DNA of 12,994 nt from an uncultured Acetatifactor sp. (GTDB lineage: Bacteria; Bacillota; Clostridia; Lachnospirales; Lachnospiraceae): NCBI GenBank assembly GCA_904501885.1, contig CAJGCP010000042.1, positions 1 through 12,994 on the forward strand, read 5' to 3'. A model generated the notes under the pieces. It was not told where the DNA came from and did not search any database. It was given only the letters and a program-made list of their open reading frames with translations. Made by a program: the position numbers and the translations under genes. Position 1 is the stretch's first letter. The number at the start of each line of letters is the position of its first letter. Shown here piece by piece: positions 7,704 to 12,994 of this stretch.

Positions 7704-8471
7704 ATGAAAAAAACAGCGATTATTACAGGTGGTAGCCGGGGCATCGGCTTGGCCATTGCTGAAAAATTAGGATTGGACGGCTGTCAGGTGGTGATTTTCT
7801 CCACCGGCGGTCAGGAAAAATATAAGGAAACCCTTGAGAATTTGACCAATCAGGGAATCACCTGGCATTTTGTGCAGGGTTCCATCGATTCTGCAGCAGA
7901 CAGAGAAAAATTGGTGCGGGAGACGGTAGAAACATTTGGCAGAATTGATATTTTGGTGAACAACGCCGGTGTTGCTCCCCTGCAGAGAAATGACCTGCTT
8001 CAAATGACTGAAGAGAGCTACGACAGAGTGATGGGTATCAACACCAAGGGAACCTTGTTCCTGACCCAGATGGTTGCCAATCAGATGATTGCCCAGGAGA
8101 AGGTGTTTGACTTGAAGGGACATATCGTAAATGTGGGTTCCTGTTCCGCGGAAGTATCCTCTGTGTCCCGTGGGGAGTATTGCATTTCTAAGGCCGCAGT
8201 ATCCATGATCACCACGCTGTTTGCAGACCGTTTGGCAGCGGAGGGCATCATTGTCAACGAGGTGCGCCCCGGTGTCATTGCCACCGATATGACCAGTACA
8301 GTGACAGGAAAATATGACGCCTTGATCGCTCAGGGTGTATTCCCTATCGCCAGATGGGGTACCGGTGCAGATGTGGCAAATATGGTCAGCTTTTTCTGCT
8401 CCGACCAGGTGGCATATACCACCGGCAATTATGTGGATGTAGATGGTGGTTTCCATATCAAAAAATTGTAA
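7704..8471 (+). CDS. short-chain dehydrogenase/reductase (SDR family, FabG-like)
   Basis: A 255-residue classical SDR of normal length. The dinucleotide motif TGGSRGIG is at residues 8-15 and the structural NNAG at 86-89. The full catalytic tetrad is present: N113, S146, Y159 and K163, with the expected 13-residue Ser-Tyr spacing. The basic R12 in the glycine-rich loop and the lack of an acidic residue at the end of the second strand lean towards NADP(H), though this is weak. It would interconvert a ketone and an alcohol. Names such as 3-oxoacyl-ACP reductase are often given to proteins of this type, but its place between two flavin reductases rather than fatty-acid genes argues for a role in the same pathway as its neighbours. 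The start ATG follows GTGAGGA at 7691-7697. Confidence 0.93.
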   Translation: MKKTAIITGGSRGIGLAIAEKLGLDGCQVVIFSTGGQEKYKETLENLTNQGITWHFVQGSIDSAADREKLVRETVETFGRIDILVNNAGVAPLQRNDLLQMTEESYDRVMGINTKGTLFLTQMVANQMIAQEKVFDLKGHIVNVGSCSAEVSSVSRGEYCISKAAVSMITTLFADRLAAEGIIVNEVRPGVIATDMTSTVTGKYDALIAQGVFPIARWGTGADVANMVSFFCSDQVAYTTGNYVDVDGGFHIKKL

Positions 8472-8538
8472 ACAGAAGTGCACGCGATGAAGCAGGGCAC
8501 AGGAAGTAATACAACATCTTTTACAGGATGGGACGAAC

Positions 8539-10533
8539 ATGAGATTTGAAGAAAAATATATCGAAAATTTAGTGATTGGCACCGGCGCGGCAGGGTTCGC
8601 GGCGGCCATTCGTCTTTTTCAGAACAAAGAGAGCGATGTAGCCATCATCACAGAAAACAGAACCTCGGGTACTTCCCGCAATACCGGATCCGATAAGCAG
8701 ACCTATTACAAACTTTCTCTTTCCGGAGGGGATATGGATTCGGTGGAAGCCATGGCAGAGGATTTGTTCTCCGGCGGTTGCGTGGATGGCGAGATTTCTT
8801 TGTGTGAAGCGGCCTTGTCGCCCAGAGGGTTTTATCATTTGGTGGAACTGGGTGTTCCTTTCCCCTGCAATGAATTCAACGAATACATGGGCTATAAGAC
8901 AGATCACGACAGGGGAAGACGGGCCACCAGTGCAGGTCCTTATACTTCCAAAATGATGACCCAGTGTTTGGAAAAACGGGTAGAGGAACTGCAGATTCCT
9001 GTCATAGAGTATTATCAGTTAATTCAGTATTTGGTGGAAGATAACGAAATCAGGGGCGCAGTGTTTGTCAGCACCAAGGCTGAAGTAGACAGTCCGTACC
9101 TGATTGTATGGTGTAGGAATATCATTATGGCCACCGGAGGTCCGGCGGGCATCTATCACGACAGTGTATTTCCTTATTCCCAATTTGGTGCAACGGGCGT
9201 GGCATTCATGGCAGGCGCCAAGGGTAGAAACCTGACCGAGTGGCAGTTTGGTATGGCTTCTGTGAAGCCCAGATGGAATGTCAGTGGTACCTATATGCAG
9301 GTATTGCCGAAGTTTGTTTCCACAGAAGCGGACGGTAGCGACGAAAAGGAATTTTTGATCGAATATTTTGAGGACGCCTCCCAGATGCTGTCCCACGTAT
9401 TTATGAAGGGATATCAGTGGCCCTTTGATGTAAATAAGATTTTTGGTGGTTCTTCCATCATCGATATTCTGGTATATCAGGAGACCATTTTGAAAGGCCG
9501 TAAGGTGTACCTGGATTTCAGAAGCAATCCCGGTGATGGTGAAGTGGATTTCGAGAGTTTGTCCGAAGAAGCATATACCTATTTGAAGAAAGCGGGTGCG
9601 TTGTTTGGTACCCCTATTGAGAGATTGCAGCTGATGAATCAGCCTGCCATCAATTTTTACCTGGATCATGGTGTGAATTTGCATACAGACCGACTGGAGA
9701 TTGCCATCTGCGCCCAGCATAACAACGGCGGTTTGGCTACCGATGCCCATTGGGAGAGTTCCATTCGGGGATTGTTTGGCGCCGGTGAGGTTTGTGGTAC
9801 CCATGGTGTCACCAGACCCGGCGGAAGCGCACTTAATTCCGGCCAGGTGGGGGCTATCCGCAGTGCGGAGAGCATTCATATCAGAAAACTGCATGATACA
9901 GAAGAAGTTGTATGTTCTGTCGGCGAATGCGGTGGTGTAGTTGCCAAGGGCGATCGTGACATATGCGAAACCGGCTTTTACACAGAAGCCACCAAGTCAG
10001 TTATGAGAGCAAAGGCGGAGGAGTATATCCGCTTTATTGAAAGCGCTGACGGCACCTCCAATGTGAACGACATCAAAGAAGAGACCACAAGGAAAATGAG
10101 TGCCATTGGTGGTATTATCCGCAATGCGGATGAGATTCAAAGTGGCTTGGAGTTTATCGAAGGATTGCTTCGCGGATTTGCGAATACGGTGAAGAAACCC
10201 AACGAACAGAACCTGTTCCACTATTATAGATTGCATCAAATGCTGTACTGTCAGAAAGTATATTTGACAGCAATGTTAGACTATGCCAAGAAGGGCGTGG
10301 GCAGCAGAGGTTCTGCACTGTACACCAATCCCTTGGGAGAGAAACCCCTGGATGTTTTGGCGGATTCCTTCCGTTGTGTGTTGGACGCGTCCAAACACAA
10401 TCATCTGACCCAGGAGGTTTCCTGCGAAGGCGAGGAGATTGGCTTTGATTGGCGAGAGGTAAGACCTCTGCCGGAGAGAGATGATTTCTTCGAAAATCAG
10501 TGGAGACTGTATCGGGAGAGAAGAAAGATTTAA
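8539..10533 (+). CDS. fumarate-reductase-like FAD-dependent oxidoreductase
   Basis: A 664-residue soluble flavoprotein of the succinate dehydrogenase/fumarate reductase/aspartate oxidase superfamily. The FAD-binding Rossmann motif GTGAAG is at 14-19, ATGG at 198-201, and the second FAD signature, GLFGAGE followed by HGVTRPGGSALNSG, at 411-435. R426 aligns by eye with the substrate-binding Arg of FrdA. By the same alignment the FrdA substrate His (HYTMGG) falls on Q393, next to H394, in AQHNNGG, and the FrdA proton-donor Arg segment looks different (about 255-272), so fumarate is unlikely as substrate. A helical C-terminal part of about 190 residues follows. There is no signal peptide, Tat motif, FMN-binding domain, CxxC pair or heme motif, so it should act in the cytosol. 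It lies 67 bases after the dehydrogenase; AGGATGGG at 8525-8532 is the likely ribosome site. It is the last gene of the cassette. Confidence 0.88.
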   Translation: MRFEEKYIENLVIGTGAAGFAAAIRLFQNKESDVAIITENRTSGTSRNTGSDKQTYYKLSLSGGDMDSVEAMAEDLFSGGCVDGEISLCEAALSPRGFYHLVELGVPFPCNEFNEYMGYKTDHDRGRRATSAGPYTSKMMTQCLEKRVEELQIPVIEYYQLIQYLVEDNEIRGAVFVSTKAEVDSPYLIVWCRNIIMATGGPAGIYHDSVFPYSQFGATGVAFMAGAKGRNLTEWQFGMASVKPRWNVSGTYMQVLPKFVSTEADGSDEKEFLIEYFEDASQMLSHVFMKGYQWPFDVNKIFGGSSIIDILVYQETILKGRKVYLDFRSNPGDGEVDFESLSEEAYTYLKKAGALFGTPIERLQLMNQPAINFYLDHGVNLHTDRLEIAICAQHNNGGLATDAHWESSIRGLFGAGEVCGTHGVTRPGGSALNSGQVGAIRSAESIHIRKLHDTEEVVCSVGECGGVVAKGDRDICETGFYTEATKSVMRAKAEEYIRFIESADGTSNVNDIKEETTRKMSAIGGIIRNADEIQSGLEFIEGLLRGFANTVKKPNEQNLFHYYRLHQMLYCQKVYLTAMLDYAKKGVGSRGSALYTNPLGEKPLDVLADSFRCVLDASKHNHLTQEVSCEGEEIGFDWREVRPLPERDDFFENQWRLYRERRKI

Positions 10534-10571
10534 CGGTAAAGGTGCACGGTACAGGGTCAAGATTCGTGTAG

Positions 10572-10600
10572 TCATATTGCATTCAGTTCCCTCATACAAT
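10572..10600 (+). promoter_or_regulatory. sigma-E (mother-cell) promoter of spoIIID
   Basis: TCATATT at 10572-10578 and CATACAAT at 10593-10600 are separated by 14 bases. This agrees essentially fully with the Bacillus sigma-E consensus as I know it (KMATATT, 14-15 bases, CATACAMT). Transcription would start near 10607, about 22 bases before the TTG start codon. In Bacillus subtilis spoIIID is a known sigma-E gene, so promoter type and gene identity support each other. The -10 box lies mostly inside the left arm of the terminator hairpin at 10588-10598. Confidence 0.85.
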
Positions 10601-10630
10601 GGTAAAAAGCATGTGTGAGGGACTTTTTTT
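10588..10630 (+). terminator. intrinsic terminator of the redox operon, overlapping spoIIID signals
   Basis: Bases 10588-10598 pair with 10612-10622 to give an 11-bp stem with a single U-G wobble (10595/10615) and a 13-base loop. After one C there are seven T residues (10624-10630), so the element has the form of a rho-independent terminator, 54 bases after the flavoprotein stop codon. The same right arm carries the spoIIID ribosome site, and the T-run supplies the first two bases of its TTG start. Any read-through transcript would therefore also hide the ribosome site. The loop is somewhat large, so efficiency is uncertain. Confidence 0.7.
10617..10622 (+). promoter_or_regulatory. spoIIID ribosome binding site inside hairpin arm
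   Basis: GAGGGA ends six bases before the TTG at 10629 and is the only Shine-Dalgarno match suitable for this gene. It fixes the start: the in-frame ATG at 10599 lies upstream of the predicted transcription start and has no purine-rich site, and the ATG at 10611 would be only about four bases from the 5' end of the sigma-E message. The site is base-paired in any RNA that also contains 10588-10598, and free in RNA starting near 10607. Confidence 0.75.
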
Positions 10631-10883
10631 GAAGGAATACATTGAAGAGCGTGCCTTAGGTATCGCCAATTATATTATTGAACACAACGCCACGGTGAGA
10701 CAGACCGCCAAAGCCTTTGGGGTGAGTAAGAGTACGGTACATAAAGACGTCACGGACCGCCTGCCGGGCCTGAATGGGACTTTGGCTGCAGAGGCCAGAA
10801 AGATTTTGGAGTACAATAAATCAGAGCGCCATATTAGAGGTGGCTTGGCGACCAAAGAGAAGTATTTGCAATTGCATAAATAA
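10629..10883 (+). CDS. spoIIID: sporulation transcription factor SpoIIID
   Basis: An 84-residue protein starting at a TTG (see the ribosome site entry). It matches Bacillus SpoIIID along its length: KEYIEERALGIANYIIE, then a helix-turn-helix at about 22-41 with the diagnostic GVSKSTVHKD, then RLPGLNGTLA, and the basic C-terminal segment SERHIRGGLATKEKY that makes additional DNA contacts in the Bacillus protein. The Bacillus protein has 93 residues; this one is slightly shorter at the C-terminus. SpoIIID acts in the mother cell after engulfment begins, repressing or activating many sigma-E genes and helping to switch on sigK. Its presence shows the organism carries spore-formation genes. The gene stands alone between two hairpin terminators, with its own sigma-E promoter, and lacks the spoIIQ/spoIID and mreB-type neighbours familiar from other spore formers. 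Confidence 0.96.
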   Translation: MKEYIEERALGIANYIIEHNATVRQTAKAFGVSKSTVHKDVTDRLPGLNGTLAAEARKILEYNKSERHIRGGLATKEKYLQLHK

Positions 10884-10890
10884 GAATTGA

Positions 10891-10920
10891 AGAGTCCGCA
10901 AGCGGGCTCTTTGTTGTTGT
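10891..10920 (+). terminator. intrinsic terminator after spoIIID
   Basis: AGAGTCCG (10891-10898) pairs with CGGGCTCT (10903-10910) with one G-U pair, closing a CAAG tetraloop. The following TTGTTGTTGT is T-rich, though interrupted by G. It begins seven bases after the spoIIID stop codon and isolates the gene from the nucleotide-sugar operon downstream. Confidence 0.8.
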
Positions 10921-10937
10921 CTTCTGACACATTTTGT

Positions 10938-10978
10938 CTGTTTGTTGCATGAAATGTGCCTATTTTTAACAAAACAGT
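10938..10978 (+). repeat. imperfect inverted repeat upstream of the uridylyltransferase promoter
   Basis: CTGTTTGTT at 10938-10946 is the reverse complement of AACAAAACAG at 10969-10978 apart from one extra A. A second, interleaved 7-base pair of arms is CACATTT (10928-10934) and AAATGTG (10952-10958). The outer repeat ends two bases before the -35 box, so it could be an operator or a remnant hairpin; the AT-rich content makes chance likely. Confidence 0.3.
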
Positions 10979-10980
10979 GG

Positions 10981-11009
10981 ATGACATTACCGAACGAATG
11001 TGGTAGAAT
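10981..11009 (+). promoter_or_regulatory. sigma-A promoter with extended -10 for the uridylyltransferase-galE operon
   Basis: ATGACA at 10981-10986 and TAGAAT at 11004-11009 are separated by 17 bases, and TG at 11001-11002 gives an extended -10 element. Transcription would begin near 11016, leaving a leader of about 50 bases. The promoter falls between the spoIIID terminator and the first gene of the operon and supports the downstream start codon at 11065. Confidence 0.65.
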
Positions 11010-11064
11010 GTATCGTGGAATAGGATTTCCAATATTGATAAAGTGTGAAAAGGAGAATATCAAT

Positions 11065-12297
11065 ATGTCTATGACATTGGATCAGATTAAGGACAAGTTG
11101 GCCACCTATGGTCAGGAACATGTTTTAAAGTACTATGAGGAGTTAGATGCAGAAGGAAAGAAAGCGTTGCTTGCGCAGATTGAAGCTACGGACATGAGCA
11201 TTCTGGATGCATGTAAAAATAAGGAGGCGTTGACACAGAAGGGTGAGATTTCTCCCCTGGCTGCAATGCAGATTCCTGAGATTGAGGCAAATCGTGAGAG
11301 TTTTACAGCTACCGGTATCAAAGCCATTCAGGAGGGCAAGGTGGCAGCAGTGCTTTTGGCAGGTGGTATGGGAACCCGTCTTGGCTCTGACAATCCCAAG
11401 GGTATGTACAATGTAGGTCTTACCAGAGAACTATACATATTTGAGTGTCTTGTAAACAATATGTTAGATGTGGTTCGCCAGGCAGATGCATGGTTCCATT
11501 TATTTGTTATGACCAGTGATAAAAACCATGAAGCAACCGTGAACTTCCTGACCGAGCATAATTTCTTTGGCTACAAGGCAGAATATGTGCATTTCTTCCA
11601 GCAGGAGATGGCAGCGGCTACTGATTACAACGGCAAGATTTATTTGGAAGAGAAGGGTAAGCTTTCTACTTCTCCCAATGGTAATGGTGGTTGGTTTGTA
11701 TCTCTTGTAAATTCCGGTATGTTGGATGTGATCAAGGAAGCCGGCATCGAGTGGTTGAATGCCTTTGCAGTAGACAATGTATTGCAGAGAATTGCAGATC
11801 CCTGTTTCATCGGCGCTACCATTCAGAAGGAGTGTGTAGTAGGCGCTAAGGTAGTTAAGAAGAACGCACCTGACGAAAAGGTAGGCGTTATCTGCTTAGA
11901 GGATGGCAGACCTTCCATCGTAGAGTACTACGAGTTGACAGAGGAATTGATGACAGCGAAGGATGCCAATGGCGATCCTGCATATTACTTTGGTGTAATT
12001 TTGAACTACTTGTTCAATGTAGAAGAGTTGGAACTGATTTGGAAAAAGAATCTGCCTCTGCACATCGTAGAGAAGAAAATTCCATATCTGAACGAAGCAG
12101 GCGAACTTGTGAAGCCTGAAGAACCCAACGGCTACAAATTTGAAAGTCTGATTTTGGATATGATTCATCAGATGTCCAGCTGCTTGCCTTTTGAGGTGGC
12201 CCGTGAAAGAGAATTTGCCCCCATTAAGAATAAGACCGGTATTGACTCTGTGGAAAGCGCAAGAGCGCTTCTGCAGCAGAATGGTGTGACTTTGTAA
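11065..12297 (+). CDS. UDPGP-family UTP--sugar-1-phosphate uridylyltransferase
   Basis: A 410-residue cytosolic enzyme of the eukaryotic-like UDPGP (type 1) family, which includes UDP-N-acetylhexosamine and UDP-glucose pyrophosphorylases and is unrelated in detail to bacterial GalU or GlmU. It joins UTP and a sugar-1-phosphate into UDP-sugar and pyrophosphate. The nucleotide loop LLAGGMGTRLGSDNPKG is at 97-113. PNGNGGW (204-210), the metal-binding AVDN (D237), FIGATIQK and the basic GAKVVKK around 262 follow in the order seen in UAP/AGX proteins. The ATG at 11065 is chosen because AGGAG sits nine bases upstream and the promoter lies just before; the frame is open further 5' but across that promoter. 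galE follows 54 bases later, which points to UDP-Glc/UDP-Gal or UDP-GlcNAc/UDP-GalNAc supply. The exact sugar cannot be told by eye. Confidence 0.9.
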   Translation: MSMTLDQIKDKLATYGQEHVLKYYEELDAEGKKALLAQIEATDMSILDACKNKEALTQKGEISPLAAMQIPEIEANRESFTATGIKAIQEGKVAAVLLAGGMGTRLGSDNPKGMYNVGLTRELYIFECLVNNMLDVVRQADAWFHLFVMTSDKNHEATVNFLTEHNFFGYKAEYVHFFQQEMAAATDYNGKIYLEEKGKLSTSPNGNGGWFVSLVNSGMLDVIKEAGIEWLNAFAVDNVLQRIADPCFIGATIQKECVVGAKVVKKNAPDEKVGVICLEDGRPSIVEYYELTEELMTAKDANGDPAYYFGVILNYLFNVEELELIWKKNLPLHIVEKKIPYLNEAGELVKPEEPNGYKFESLILDMIHQMSSCLPFEVAREREFAPIKNKTGIDSVESARALLQQNGVTL

Positions 12298-12351
12298 GAT
12301 TTGAGTTCACAGCAGGAATATCGATTGAGTCATCAATTGGAGGATAAAAAA

Positions 12352-12994
12352 ATGAAGAAAATTTTAGTTACCGGCGGTGCCGGGTATATCGGTAGCCACA
12401 CGGTTGTGGAATTGCAGGAAGCGGGTTATGATGTCGTAGTGCTTGACAATCTGAGCAATTCCAGCGAAAAGAGTCTGGAGAGAGTGAAAGCCATTACAGG
12501 TAAGGATGTTCCTTTTTATAAGGCTGACATTTTGGACAGAGAAGCTTTAGAAGAGATTTTTTCCAAGGAAGAAATCGGTGCGGTCATTCACTTTGCAGGC
12601 CTAAAGGCAGTAGGCGAATCCGTGGCAAAGCCTTGGGAGTATTATGAGAATAATATTGCGGGTACATTGACTTTGGTGGATGTGATGAGAAAGCATGGCG
12701 TGAAGAATATCATCTTCTCTTCCAGTGCAACCATTTACGGAACCCCTGCCATCGTTCCCATTACAGAGGCTTGTCCTAAGGGACAGTGCACCAATCCCTA
12801 TGGCTGGACCAAGTCCATGCTGGAGCAGATTTTGTCTGACATCCAGAAGGCTGACCAGGAGTGGAACGTGATTTTGCTACGTTATTTCAATCCCATTGGC
12901 GCTCACAAGAGTGGCACCATGGGTGAGAATCCCAATGGTATTCCCAACAACCTGATGCCTTATATCACACAGGTGGCTGTGGGAAAATTGGAGA
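12352..12994 (+). CDS. galE: UDP-glucose 4-epimerase GalE (3' end outside the window)
   Basis: The first 214 residues are visible; the full enzyme is normally about 330-340. The NAD-binding motif TGGAGYIG is at 7-14 with D32-N33 at the end of the second strand. HFAGLKAVGES (80-90) matches GalE closely. The catalytic residues are S125 in SSSAT, Y150 and K154 in the YxxxK motif, one position offset from E. coli GalE. RYFNPIGAH (177-185) and PNNLMPYI (198-205), which contact the UDP-sugar, are also present. It interconverts UDP-glucose and UDP-galactose, and in some bacteria the N-acetyl forms. GGAGGA at 12339-12344 precedes the ATG by seven bases. It lies 54 bases after the uridylyltransferase gene with no visible terminator between, so the two are likely co-transcribed. 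Confidence 0.96.
   Translation, partial: MKKILVTGGAGYIGSHTVVELQEAGYDVVVLDNLSNSSEKSLERVKAITGKDVPFYKADILDREALEEIFSKEEIGAVIHFAGLKAVGESVAKPWEYYENNIAGTLTLVDVMRKHGVKNIIFSSSATIYGTPAIVPITEACPKGQCTNPYGWTKSMLEQILSDIQKADQEWNVILLRYFNPIGAHKSGTMGENPNGIPNNLMPYITQVAVGKLE

Noticed and set aside
8472..8538. Possible terminator or promoter in the gap before the FAD protein gene
   Set aside because: Only a four-base-pair arm pair (around CATC/GATG) is visible and no T-run follows; the genes are more likely co-transcribed.
7767..8609. Minus-strand frame of 280 codons across the SDR gene
   Set aside because: The plus-strand SDR has a full catalytic tetrad; the antisense translation shows no family features.
9019..9894. 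Long open frame on the minus strand inside the FAD protein gene (291 codons)
   Set aside because: It is antisense to a gene with clear FAD motifs, has no recognisable domain or ribosome site, and is explained by codon bias.
10599..10628. ATG starts at 10599 or 10611 for spoIIID
   Set aside because: No Shine-Dalgarno; the first lies upstream of the predicted sigma-E transcription start and both add residues absent from known SpoIIID proteins. The TTG at 10629 fits GAGGGA.
10942..11064. Longer N-terminus for the uridylyltransferase
   Set aside because: The extension spans the promoter at 10981-11009, and AGGAG precedes the ATG at 11065.

Overview
The window comes from a Gram-positive, spore-forming anaerobe of the Clostridia, most likely a gut Lachnospiraceae relative. 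The evidence is an unmistakable SpoIIID, purine-rich Shine-Dalgarno sites throughout, frequent TTG and GTG codons in moderate-GC coding sequence, a PcsB-type cell-wall hydrolase and a eukaryotic-like UDP-sugar pyrophosphorylase next to galE. Every gene lies on the plus strand. I saw no rRNA, tRNA, CRISPR array, insertion sequence, integrase or attachment site. No stretch over 300 bases lacks a gene.

Region 1 (1-6192) is envelope and potassium housekeeping. It holds the C-terminal part of a coiled-coil NlpC/P60 peptidoglycan hydrolase, then trkA and trkH (a complete Trk potassium uptake pair), an unrecognised multi-pass membrane protein, and an AraC-family regulator. Gaps are short (13-69 bases) and no terminator is visible between the genes, so read-through from trkA to the regulator is plausible.

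Region 2 (6193-10533) is a redox cassette behind a good vegetative promoter (TTCACA-17-TATGCT). It encodes an Old-Yellow-Enzyme-type flavin oxidoreductase with a four-cysteine cluster, a short-chain dehydrogenase, and a fumarate-reductase-like FAD protein. The three folds match those of the three reductases in the gut-bacterial daidzein-to-equol pathway and partly those of bile-acid dehydroxylation. The substrate here is unknown. A cytosolic cascade of C=C and C=O reductions on a small organic molecule, controlled by the adjacent AraC protein, is the most economical reading.

Region 3 (10534-10920) is a very compact junction. A hairpin plus T-run that should end the redox operon is overlaid on the expression signals of spoIIID. 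A near-perfect sigma-E promoter has its -10 box in the left arm of the hairpin, the spoIIID ribosome binding site is in the right arm, and the TTG start codon uses the last two T residues of the T-run. A sigma-E transcript would begin in the loop and so escape both termination and sequestration of the ribosome binding site.

Region 4 (10921-12994) makes nucleotide sugars. An extended -10 promoter drives a UDPGP-family uridylyltransferase, followed by galE, which runs off the window end. Together they would make UDP-hexoses and interconvert UDP-glucose and UDP-galactose or their N-acetyl forms.
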